Of a stretch of DNA of 64,000 bases, positions 54,501 through 63,219 are shown in pieces (position 1 is the stretch's first letter; each line of letters starts with the position of its first letter). Made by a program: the position numbers and the translations under genes. The DNA lies in assembly GCA_963930655.1 (NCBI GenBank), contig OZ005608.1:3968001-4032000 (forward strand), in the 5' to 3' direction. Below the pieces are notes generated by a model. It was not told the origin of the DNA. It ran no database searches and saw only the letters and a list, made by a program, of their open reading frames with translations. This stretch comes from Myrica gale (Eukaryota; Streptophyta; Magnoliopsida; Fagales; Myricaceae).

Positions 54501-57500
54501 ATTGCTAATGAATGTATTGATTCGCGGTTGAGATCTGGGGTGCCGGGAATGCTTTGTAAGTTAGATGTGCAGAAAGCGTATGATCATGTTAATTGGAAGT
54601 TCCTTATGTATCTTCTCCGCAGATGTGGATTCAATGAAAAATGGTGTAGGTGGATCTATTTTTGCATATCGACGGTGAGGTTTTCAGTGATGGTTAATGG
54701 GTGTCCGGAGGGTTTTTTCGGTAGTTCCCGTGGTTTACGGCAAGGGGACCCCCTCTCTCCCCTTTTGTTTGTTATTGTCATGGAAGCTTTTAGCCGTATG
54801 TTGGGGAGAGTGGTCGAGCATGGAAGCTTAGAGGGGTTTATGGTTGGAGGGGGTTCTGGGGGAAGCGTATGCATATCTCACTTGCTTTTCGCGGATGATA
54901 CTTTGGTGCTATGTGGTGCGGATGCCCGCCAGTTCAGGAGTATTAGATGTCTTCTTCTGTGTTTTGAGGCTGTTTCTGGCCTTCGAATCAATTTGTCGAA
55001 GTCCGAAGTTATTCCCATTGGTAGGGTTGATAATGTTCAGGAATTGGCGGGAATTATGCAATGTGGGGTGTCCTCGCTCCCATTCAAATACTTGGGTCTT
55101 TCGTTGGGGGCAAGCTTCAAGTGTGTTCAAATTTGGGACGAGATCATTGAACGGATGGAAAGAAGACTTGCGGGTTGGAAGAGGATGTATCTCTCTAAGG
55201 GGGGTAGACTTACCCTCATTAAATCTACTCTTTCATGCCTACCGACTTATTTCCTTTCTTTATTCCCTATACCGGTTGCTGTGGCTAAGCGATTGGAAAA
55301 GATTCAGAGAGATTTCCTATGGGGCAGCGATGAGACTGTGCATAAGTTTCATCTTGTGAGGTGGGAGCTGGTGTGCTCTCCCCATCATGCTGGGGGTTTG
55401 GGGATCCGCAGTTTATCCATGTTCAATAAGGCTCTGTTGAGTAAGTGGCTGTGGCGTTTTGCTCATGAGAGAGATAGGCTTTGGCGGCTTGTCATTGCTG
55501 CTAAATATGGGAGCTGTGTGGGTGATTGGAGATCACGTTCTCTCCGGGGACCGTATGGTGTTAGCCTTTGGAGGTTCATCTCCAAAGGGTGGGAGGTCTT
55601 CAGTAAGTCTCTCAAGTATGTGGTGGGGAGTGGTGTTAGGGTTAGTTTTTGACAAGACGTTTGGTGTGGAGATATTCCTTTGTCTTTGGCTTTTCCGGTG
55701 GTCTATTCTTTGGCTCTTAATAAGGAGGCTACGGTGGCGGAGTATGTGGCGGTAAATGATGGTATAGTTGCGTGGAATGTTTCCTTTGTTAGATCAGCTA
55801 ATGATTGGGAGTTGGAGGAGTTCTCCGCGTTTTTCTCTAAGTTGTATGGGACAGCGATTCGGAGGGGGGAGGATGATAAGATGGCATGGACTGGCTCCAA
55901 AAATGGTTCTTTTACGGTTAAGTCTATGTATTCTTCCGTTGTCAGTAGGAGCAGAGCTAACTTCCCTTGGAAAGGAGTTTGGAAGACGAAGTGCCCTTTG
56001 AAGGTGTCTTTCTTTGTGTGGGAGGCTACGCATGGGAAGATTCTTACGTCGGATAATCTTCGGAGGCAAGGTATCTATATTGCAGATTGGGGATATCTTT
56101 GTTGTGAGAATGGGGAGTCGGTTGACCATGTGCTCCTCCATTGTCCGTTCTCGAGGGGGATTTGGAATCATGTGCTGGGAATTACAAATTTTCAGTGGGT
56201 AATGCCGGAGAACGTTTCGGGAGTGTTGTGGAGTTGGAGTAGGAGGTTGTCCAATCCGATTGCCAAGGCTATTTGGAGAATGATTCCTTCATGCATTTGG
56301 TGGTGTCTTTGGAGGGAACGGAATAGTAGATGTTTTGAGAATTGTTCATTGTCTTTGGTGAAGATGCAAGAACTTGTGTTAATTTCCCTTTTTAGTTGGG
56401 CTAATGTGGTGCTTGGTTGTCCTTTTGTTGATTTTAATGATTTTCTTAGTTTTTTGGTTTGTTTAGATTAAGTGATTTCGGTATAGCACTTTGTACTGTT
56501 CTCACTTTTTTCTAATGAGATTGGTTACTTATCAAAAAAAAAAACTATTGAACATTTTTGCTTGAGTTTTTTCTAAAGGACATTTCACATCTTTCTGCAA
56601 TGTCTATCTCCTGAAATGTTACTCCTTAGGACATAGCAAATTAGTAGTTAAAGCTCAAGAATAACTGTTTTGAACCGTAGTATCATAGCAATCTTGCGAA
56701 GTCCATCCAGTTCCCTGTTGATGACATTAGCGCTGTGCAAATGACTCTGAAACCGACTCGGACCCGAAAGTCGGGTTTGTCAGAGTCGGGAGTTTAAAAA
56801 ATTTCCAACTTAAGTCGGACTCAGATTTGGACTCCATAGAGCCGACTCCGATGTACATTTAAAAAATTATATTTGTCCCCAAATGTCGCATGATGTTTGG
56901 GCCTTTTGGGCCCCAAGAAAAAAAAAACCATCAAAGTGCTAAAATCTATTAAGAATTTTTTTTTTGTTTGGGCCGATGGCACGAACACCCCAAGATGACA
57001 TAAGGTGCCCAAGAGGCTGAACAAAATAATTAAAGACCCAAAATTATCTACCATTTCAATGAGACCCAATAAAAAGATCACTAAACTAACATCACAAATA
57101 AGAAAAAGAAATTAGAAGAAACATGGGTGATAAAAGTTAGGGTAAGTGCATAAGCAATTAGAGAATGTAATCTTCGGAGAAAGGGAGTGTACATCGCTGA
57201 TTGGTGTTATCTTTGTCGGTGTAACGGAGAATCAGTTGATCATGTGCTTCTTCATTGCCCCGTGGTGCGTGGGCCTTGGAATCATGTTCTTAGTATTATT
57301 AATTTTCATTGGGTTATGCCTGAGAAGGTGGTGAATGTGATGTGGAGTTGGAAGAGGAAGTTCTCTAACCCCTTCGCTAAGGCTATTTGGAGGTTGATTC
57401 CCTCTTGTGTTTGGTGGAGCCTTTGGAAGGAGCGGAATAATAGATGTTTTGAAGGCTGTTCTTTGTCCTTGGTTAAGTTGCAGGGTCTTATGTTATTTTC

Positions 57501-60500
57501 TCTTTTATGTTGGGCTGATGCGTTGTTAGGCTGCCCCTTTGCTGATTTTGTTGATTTTATTAGTTTTGCTGCTTGTTTGAACTAGTGATTTCAGTATAGT
57601 CTCTTGTACTATCTTCACTTTTTCTAATAAGATTGACTTGCTTATCAAAAAAAAAGAATGTAATTAAGTCATAGAGATGGCATACATGTGCCATGAGAGA
57701 AAGAAGGTGGAAATAAAGATCTCAATGCTTTAAGTAAGCAAATGTATGATGCCAATAATGTTTTCAACACCACAAGGGGAACCAACAAGCAAAGGTCAGG
57801 TAATCCAAATGAATTCATCAGCATGTAGTACCATTAGCCAAAGTTTTCAGGTAAAATATCCCAACTACCATGACAGGCACCTTGAAAAGGTACGAGAATA
57901 AGCCTAAAAGAAACAAATGAATCTCTTCCATACCTGAAGAGAATCCTCAGTATAGCTCTCCTTAACTTTAGTCAATTTTGATATTTCGACCATAACAGAG
58001 CTTCCACTTGAATAACCAAGCTTTCCATCTAGTGTGACCTTTGCGTTGGGCTCAAACACACCCTCATGGGAAGCAGACCCAGAAACACTAGGAGCAAGAG
58101 GGCTGCTTGGGGAAGCAGACCCACCAGAAGCGGCGCTGATGCTGTTATCAAACAGCGAAACAACTGCCCAAGCAAAGGATTCTCTGTAAGGCATGAGTTG
58201 AGACCACACCTGCAGTTTCTGCTTTTCTCTCTCAGTCAAATGCACCTGTTCAGGTACACATAACACAATCACTACACAAAAGGGAAGATATTGTATCAAG
58301 TAATGCTCTGACCAAGATGTATGGATCCATTGTTCTATGTGTTTATAGATCCTGTTCATGGACTATGAAAATGTGAAAGATGAAAAAAGAAGTTTGCATT
58401 AAAAAAAAAAGGGAACGGGAACGAGTGGTGACATCATAACAACCATCGTCATGGAGGTAGTGAGAGAGGCAGAGAGAGGCCGGAGGGAGGCAGGTAGAGA
58501 GAGAAGCCAACAAAGTCATTCCAATATAATTCACGAGAAGGATGTGTTTTTTCAAGGTGTCAGGACATATAGGAAAAAAAGGGTAAGGACTAAATATGAA
58601 TTCTGAGATCAAGATTAGACTCCAGCACATTATGAATGACCAGACGAGCATGGGGACTGCAGGTGTAGTAACTCTAGCCCTAACCTCATATCTACATCTA
58701 GCACCAGAATTCTTACAACAGTTAAGAGAAGTAAGCACCACGTTAAATACAGGGGCTTATTTTATCAACACATAACATAACTGAATTTAAAACAACCAAA
58801 CAAAAAGAAACCCGAAATTCCCCAATTTGGAGATTGAAAGGATAAAAAAGAAGGGACACCCACAATTTACCAGCGGACAAATAAAAAAAAATCAGTGCAC
58901 GAAGGAACCAGTTAGAGGCAGCTAGCCAGAAAGAGAAATGTGAAGGCGTATTTTCCCATACCGGTTCTTTACGGGAATAAACAGAAGATGTAACCCCGCC
59001 TTCTTCTGTGACATGCTTTTCTAACTGGATTAGCAGGCAAACTGACGAAGATGGAGCATCTAAATAGAAGATTCCTCGTGGTTCATTTGCCTGCAGGTGC
59101 CACCAAATTTTTTTAAAAAAAAAGTTAAAGTTCCTTAGTGATACATTTACTCTTCTGGGTAACATAAAAAGGCATGGAGACATTTTGAAAAATACGTGCT
59201 GAATTGGCCGTACACTCACATCCTGTATTTCGGAAGGTAACACACGAAAATGGAAATCCTCTGATAACTTTTCTCTTCTCTCCCTGTTATATAAGCAAAT
59301 TGTACCATAAAATGGCTCTAAACAAAAAGAGAGGGACAAAGAGTTCTGAGTCAGAAATCTTCAATAAATCAAACAAAATAACATAACATAGAGCACAACT
59401 CCCAGATGATAATTCAATACCAAAAGCAGAACGCTTACCCACCACCCCAGCTTGAAATGATAATGATAGAACTTTAACAGAGATCTTCAAACCACTAAGA
59501 CCATTCCAAAATGAAACAAAGAAAAGAAAGAAAGAGTTAATAGGGAAAAGAAAACAAATTAAATGGCTCATGCAAAAATTATACTCTTCATACAACTTTA
59601 AAACTGCCATTCATGGCCAAATGATAAAAGTAGAAATAGCCAATATTACAACAACTGATCCGCACTTTGGTTCTCCCAATAACTTTCTTTATTTGAACTC
59701 ATTCTTGAATAATGCGGAAATAAACAACAAAGAAGGGAGCCATACTGTGATATAGGAGCTTCTGAAATCCTTTGGCCAAATATCATCGACCTCTCATTTT
59801 CCCAATCAAATGCTGGTTCATAAGCAGGGAGGGGAGATGGACCAAAATGCTGCAAATAATCAATAAATTGAAAACATTCAAATACAGCTGCACCTAAGCA
59901 ATAAAGTAAGAACTAGAGTAGCTTGTTTCCAAAAATATAAACAAAACAATAATGAAATGAAGTAAGGTTTGTGCTACGTTTGGAAACCCAAGACTTGAAC
60001 AAATACAACCTTTGGGACAGACACGTCAGAGGTCTCCTCTGAAAATTGCCTTCCTGAGGTACTAGGAACCTCGTCATCTTCTTCCCCCTTGGTTCGCCTT
60101 GCACTGGCAAGACGCATTTCTGCCAATGGTTCAAAATCACTTCAGACACTCGGAATAAATACTAAAGTAATATATTTTTTTTTTTGATACGTAACTAAAG
60201 TAATATATATACATAGATTAGTTCCCTGCCAAGGACAACGTTCAAATATAACTGTGGAAAAAAGGCAATAATTCCATAGAAGGCTCTGTTTTGTCCAGTA
60301 GAATGCATTCTACATACGAAAACATATTATTCCAACAATCAAACCACTTAATCATCTATGAGTTCTTCTGTGAACTACTTTTCACCATTCTATTTATGGC
60401 AAGATATATCTCATATGTATATTTTTTTTATAAGCGTATCTCATATGTATATTTTAAACGGTTTTACTTAAACATTTAAGTCAATAAACACTTTACGGAA

Positions 60501-61008
60501 AGTTCTATATTTTCCTACATACACAGCATGTTTAGATAGTTTTGAAATACACGAAAGATATTCAATTTTCCTTCCCCTCCCAAACGAAAAAGCAATTACA
60601 ATGAACATAATTAAACAGAAACCAATCTTAACCAAATGCAGTGGCATGTCCGAGCCGAAAGCCAAAATTACCAGTCTCGATATCAGTATCGGGGCCCTCA
60701 TATATCTGGTTTTGAAAAGACACAGTCCCGATGCTCTCGTAGTGGCCGTACTTGTTCTCATTCTTCACCCAGTCGGCGGTGTAGCACTGCACCAGCTCGT
60801 TCAGATGCGGCCACTGCTCCAAATTCTCATTAAACTACTCCAGTATAAAAACAAAAACAAAAAACAAGAAGAAAGACATTCGTGAGCAAAATAATCCAAT
60901 TCTCTAAAATTAGAAACAAAAGCGCCTCCGGCATTGTCAAGAAATTACCTTGTTCTGCCATTTCACGGTGGCAGGTGTGCAGTCCCGCCGGTGCCGGACC
61001 TGCAGCAT
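33544..61008 (-). CDS. SPK1: SPIKE1, DOCK-family Rho/ROP guanine nucleotide exchange factor (complete, 30 exons)
   Basis: SPK1 activates plant ROP GTPases and controls actin/WAVE-ARP2/3-dependent cell shape. Coding exons: 60949-61008, 60672-60834, 60010-60119, 59746-59849, 59439-59494, 59220-59317, 58962-59090, 57934-58245, 52102-52377, 51022-51189, 50729-50920, 50534-50577, 49603-49672, 48715-48876, 47449-47556, 47219-47256, 46697-46841, 44112-44238, 43284-43477, 42246-42376, 40195-40270, 39412-39522, 37887-38069, 37614-37757, 37248-37421, 36787-37134, 36289-36621, 35445-35630, 33997-34971, 33544-33798. All phases agree, giving 5472 nt or 1823 aa (Arabidopsis about 1830). Diagnostic stretches are NLEQWPHLNELVQCY and IYEGPDTDIE near the start, the DHR1/C2 region around residues 437-620 (YVYPMTVSLSRKRNLFIRVE), and the DHR2 catalytic region from about residue 1370 (PFTDATYYRVGFYGDRFGRL, EYVYREPRDVRLGDIMEKLS). 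Two exons are tiny (38 and 44 nt). Intron 8 is 5.6 kb and holds two LINE copies. Confidence 0.97.
35635..35652. repeat. 18-nt G run (poly-C in the transcript) at an SPK1 splice acceptor
   Basis: In transcript sense the intron ends with 18 consecutive C followed by ACAG, then exon 28 (starts 35630). The homopolymer therefore occupies the polypyrimidine tract, starting 5 nt from the splice junction. Confidence 0.9.
38739..38857 (-). mobile_element. Short LINE 3' fragment
   Basis: Poly-T followed by AATAAGTAAG and GTACAAGAGACTATATTGAATC is the reverse complement of the family 3' end (tail CTTACTTAT plus poly-A). It lies in SPK1 intron 22, sense to the gene. Right edge approximate; no clear target duplication. 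Confidence 0.75.
38880..38994. repeat. Direct duplication, 70-bp offset
   Basis: A ~45-nt block beginning GACATCGTTCTCTGTATTTG at 38880 recurs at 38950 (GACATCGTTCCCTGTATTTG) with a few substitutions. It lies in SPK1 intron 22. Confidence 0.85.
39232..39314. repeat. ~41-bp tandem duplication
   Basis: Two adjacent copies (39232-39272 and 39273-39314) begin TAGCTAGTGGTACAACTA and end with AACCTTCAAGA, differing at a few positions. They lie in SPK1 intron 22. Confidence 0.88.
39690..40138. mobile_element. Diverged long-TIR element, probably Mutator-like
   Basis: The left ~110 bp (CGCCACATATCTATGAG, CAAATTGGACCCGATAACTC, GCCCCATAAGTTTTAAAA) and the reverse complement of the right end (CGCCCTATATCTATATAC, CCAATTGGACTCCATAACTT, CACCCCATAAATTTTAAAA) are recognisably the same sequence. 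Long inverted termini and no coding capacity suggest an old Mutator-like MITE. I could not define a target duplication, so edges are approximate. It ends about 57 bp from SPK1 exon 21. Confidence 0.6.
40559..40896. repeat. ~150-bp direct duplication flanked by inverted motifs
   Basis: Block 40582-40724 recurs at 40743-40896 (ATTGCTGTTA..., AAGGATAAAGGGA, AGGAAATAATTAGCAGGAAT) with scattered differences and a T-run insertion. The sequence TTATCAAATCTGAAACAC at 40559-40576 is repeated in inverted form at the junction (GTGTTTCAGATTGATAA). It lies in SPK1 intron 20. Confidence 0.85.
41183..41650 (+). mobile_element. 5'-truncated LINE fragment with target duplication
   Basis: It encodes the zf-RVT and C-terminal part of ORF2 ([40 protein letters not shown]) and ends with the family tail and poly-A. 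It is flanked by ACAATAACCAT at 41172-41182 and 41651-41661. It lies antisense in SPK1 intron 20. The open frame 41244-41585 is a LINE relic, not a host gene. Confidence 0.92.
43590..43712 (+). mobile_element. Degenerate LINE 3' end
   Basis: The sequence GATTTTCTTAGTTTCTTAGC, then TGTATAGTCCTTTGTACTGT, matches the last ~110 nt of the LINE family but lacks a clean poly-A and target duplication. It is an older copy than the others. It lies antisense in SPK1 intron 18, just upstream of exon 19 in the transcript sense. Confidence 0.7.
49265..49440. repeat. Diverged repeat shared with 62460-62645
   Basis: Shared blocks in the same order are CATCAAAT, ACTACAAA, ATATAAAAAATT, CTTCA, TTTTTCACTAA/TTTTTCACCAA and AAAATTTTAACACT. 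It looks like a decayed, short dispersed repeat (MITE or similar) with no coding content. It lies in SPK1 intron 13. Confidence 0.5.
53700..56471 (+). pseudogene. LINE reverse transcriptase (ORF2 C-terminal 2/3)
   Basis: An open frame of about 650 codons contains [84 protein letters not shown] and the catalytic FADD box. It stops at a TGA (55650-55652) directly after VRVSF. The same frame then continues without interruption for 272 codons through QDVWCGDIP, the zf-RVT motif [15 protein letters not shown] and [14 protein letters not shown] to the terminal TAA (56469-56471). Apart from 5' truncation that TGA is the only lesion; the residue expected there is Trp. Endonuclease and ORF1 are missing. 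Confidence 0.95.
53700..56543 (+). mobile_element. 5'-truncated LINE with nearly intact ORF2
   Basis: A 2.84-kb insertion is bounded by a perfect 10-bp duplication ACTATTGAAC (53690-53699 and 56544-56553) and ends in poly-A after the family tail TTACTTATC. It starts inside ORF2 upstream of the reverse transcriptase. It is antisense in SPK1 intron 8. It is the least decayed copy in the window. Confidence 0.95.
57172..57654 (+). mobile_element. 5'-truncated LINE fragment with target duplication
   Basis: It encodes the zf-RVT and C-terminal part ([40 protein letters not shown]) and ends with the family tail CTTGCTTATC and poly-A. It is flanked by AGAATGTAAT at 57162-57171 and 57655-57664. It lies antisense in SPK1 intron 8, about 280 bp upstream of exon 8 coding sequence on the + map. 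Confidence 0.93.
60176..60193 (-). mobile_element. Putative micro-insertion of a LINE 3' tail
   Basis: A 15-nt direct repeat ACTAAAGTAATATAT (60161-60175 and 60194-60208) encloses 18 nt that on the - strand read TACGTATC followed by ten A. The family tail is TTACTTATC plus poly-A, so eight LINE bases with one mismatch are present. It lies in SPK1 intron 2. Confidence 0.65.
60426..60436 (-). mobile_element. Putative micro-insertion of a LINE 3' tail
   Basis: A 19-nt direct repeat TATCTCATATGTATATTTT (60407-60425 and 60437-60455) encloses 11 nt reading CGCTTATAAAA on the - strand. This resembles the LINE end CTTAT followed by A. It lies in SPK1 intron 2, about 240 bp from the previous one. Confidence 0.5.
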
Positions 61009-63149
61009 TCTCAGATCTAGGGTTTAAGACTACAGGCGTTAGAGCTTCTTTGCTTCGATTTTTACTTTCTTTTGGCTTCTCTTTATGAAGAAGAAGCGGA
61101 AGAAAGAGGTTCAAAGGAGGACTCTAGTGGCAGTAGTTGGTAGATTGCTCTTCAAGGACATTGCGTATTTGGTAGATCTAAAGCTAACTCTAAAGCTAAC
61201 TAAAAATTATAAAATACAAAAAAAACTCGTGGAAGAGACAGAGAGCACCACAGTATGAGTGTAGAGGAGTCAAAATGGAGTCCAGAGAGAGAAAATGCCA
61301 AAGAGCACAGGGGCTCACTGGGGCGAGGGTAGTTGCGTCCTCTGCACCGGGCCCCAGGCTCCTCGGATTATGTACTGTACAGGTTTCAACTATTATTTAC
61401 TTCTGTTTTTTTTTTATTATTGCTTTTTTCGCTTCAACGAAAAGCAATAAGAAAAGATATTGCCGGCCTTTTTTTATTTTTTTTTTCTGGCTTCTTTTGC
61501 TTTTGGTTTGGCTTTTAACCAACCTACTACTTGCGAAAACTACAGCTCACAGGGAATCTCAACTTTATATTAATTTTTTATTTTTCTCGCCAAATGTCAA
61601 ATTTTGAATCCGACCCACCCTCATGAGTTTCTGGTTGAAATTTGGTCCGACTCGATGGCCCCGCCCCGATCCGGCCCAAATGAGATTGGTTTGAACTTTG
61701 AACCTGACTTCTTCGGGCTACTTGAAGATTCCCTTTAGCTCGTTGACTACGTGGTTCGTCTTCTCCACCTTTTTCCTCGTCTCGACGCCGGCCTCGTCCC
61801 CCCCCCCCCCCCATGTTATTCGGATTTCACCTACTTCGACTTTTTCGGTGCCTTTGGTTTCGGAGGTTCGGATCATTGGAGATGCTGTGCTATCCTTCCA
61901 GTTTTTTGAATGATTGGAGAATACGTATATCGGAAGTTAGGAAGCCTCTATCAGACGATGATTCAACAACTCTAATTACCTCAGCCCTATTTGTAATTCA
62001 ACGCTACAGCTGAAAACTGAGACAGCCCTACATTCCTTAGGATATGGGTCCTAGAAATTTAAGTGAGATATTTCTAAGTAGATAAGGCCACAAATTTATA
62101 TATAAATTTGGACACATCAAAAAAAATAAATTAAATTAAAAATGAAAAGTAACTGTCCACTTGGAACCAGCCCCGACGGCTACGTTGGGACCCGGATGAC
62201 GCCGGCTAGTTCTGAGAAGAGGGGGGTGGCGACTGCTCTGTGACGCCAGCCTGACGCTGTGCCATGGCCACTAGGAGCTACGTTACCCAGGGCCTTACCT
62301 CAAGCTACAGAACTCGACTCTTCGGCTTGGAAGTTGGGAAACAGTAGGACAGGGGCCCAGTGATAAGACACCTGGACCCGGTCACCTGGACCCATAGTTC
62401 CCATTATTTGAGTGGCCCTAATTTAATTTAATAAGCGGTTCCCAGCCCCACGTGACAAGGGTGCGTTTGTGTACTAAAATTTTATCATCTCTAAAACTTT
62501 AACACAATTAAATATTATAATATAATCTCTCTCTCCTCATCAAATTATTATTATTTACTACAAAAAAATATAAAAAATTATCTCTCTTCACTTTTTCACT
62601 AAACCCAATACCTAAAATTTTAACACTAAACTTTTACAACACAGACACAGCCTTGGAGTGTGCGTGCCTTTTATATGCTTTTTTAAAAACTTTTTCTCTG
62701 ACTGAATTATGAATTTCTGTAATTGGTATATTTATATATTTATATATGTGAAATTGTGATAGTCCCTCTGGTAATTAAAATTGCACTTCGGAGATGGAAG
62801 AGCAAAATATCTACATATTGCATATTTAGGCAAACAAAACTTCAGTGAAGAGACAACAATGGGCAGAAAGGAGTAAAATATCCCTGTCCTGAGCTCATTC
62901 AGGAAGATACTTCATTAGCAACTAGAGTTTCATATCTGTACAATACATGGAGCTAAACAAGAATGCTGAAAAAATTAGAAAACCTTAACTTGCCACAACA
63001 TATCGTTTTGAGGGAAGAGAGTTTCCTTTAGATCTTTATTGACTTCGCACCAATAAAAATGAACCAAGAAAACACCAAGATAAAAAGGAAAGCCTATAAG
63101 AATTTACCTTGTGAAAAATATCGGATCCAATATGAACTGCTGCAGTTCA
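61009..63149 (-). promoter_or_regulatory. SPK1 5' UTR/promoter region and downstream flank of the M41-like gene
   Basis: This intergenic space lies between the SPK1 start codon (61008) and the downstream end of the next - strand gene. It includes a 15-nt C run at 61798-61812, a GC-rich island at 62156-62345 in an otherwise AT-rich setting, and a diverged repeat at 62460-62645. No core promoter element could be assigned with confidence and no ORF is convincing. Confidence 0.5.
62460..62645. repeat. Diverged repeat shared with 49265-49440
   Basis: It shares the order of short blocks (CTCATCAAAT, TTTACTACAAA, ATATAAAAAATTA, CTTCACTTTTTCACTAA, TAAAATTTTAACACT) with the sequence at 49265-49440, in the same orientation. 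No coding content; termini not defined. Confidence 0.5.
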
Positions 63150-63219
63150 TCTATTCGCATAAATGGCTTCCTCGATGCTTCTAATCACAGTGCTAAGCCC
63201 ACCACCACTTTCCAAAGCT

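Noticed and set aside
56732..56880. Possible hAT end (GCGCTGTGCAAATGACTCTG with GACTCGGACCCGA-type repeats)
   Set aside because: It resembles a hAT subterminal region, but no opposite terminus or 8-bp duplication was found, so it is not annotated as an element.
60176..60455. Simple microsatellite slippage as the only explanation for the micro-insertions
   Set aside because: The duplicated 15- and 19-mers are not simple repeats and the inserts carry LINE-tail bases next to poly-A, though slippage is kept as an alternative.
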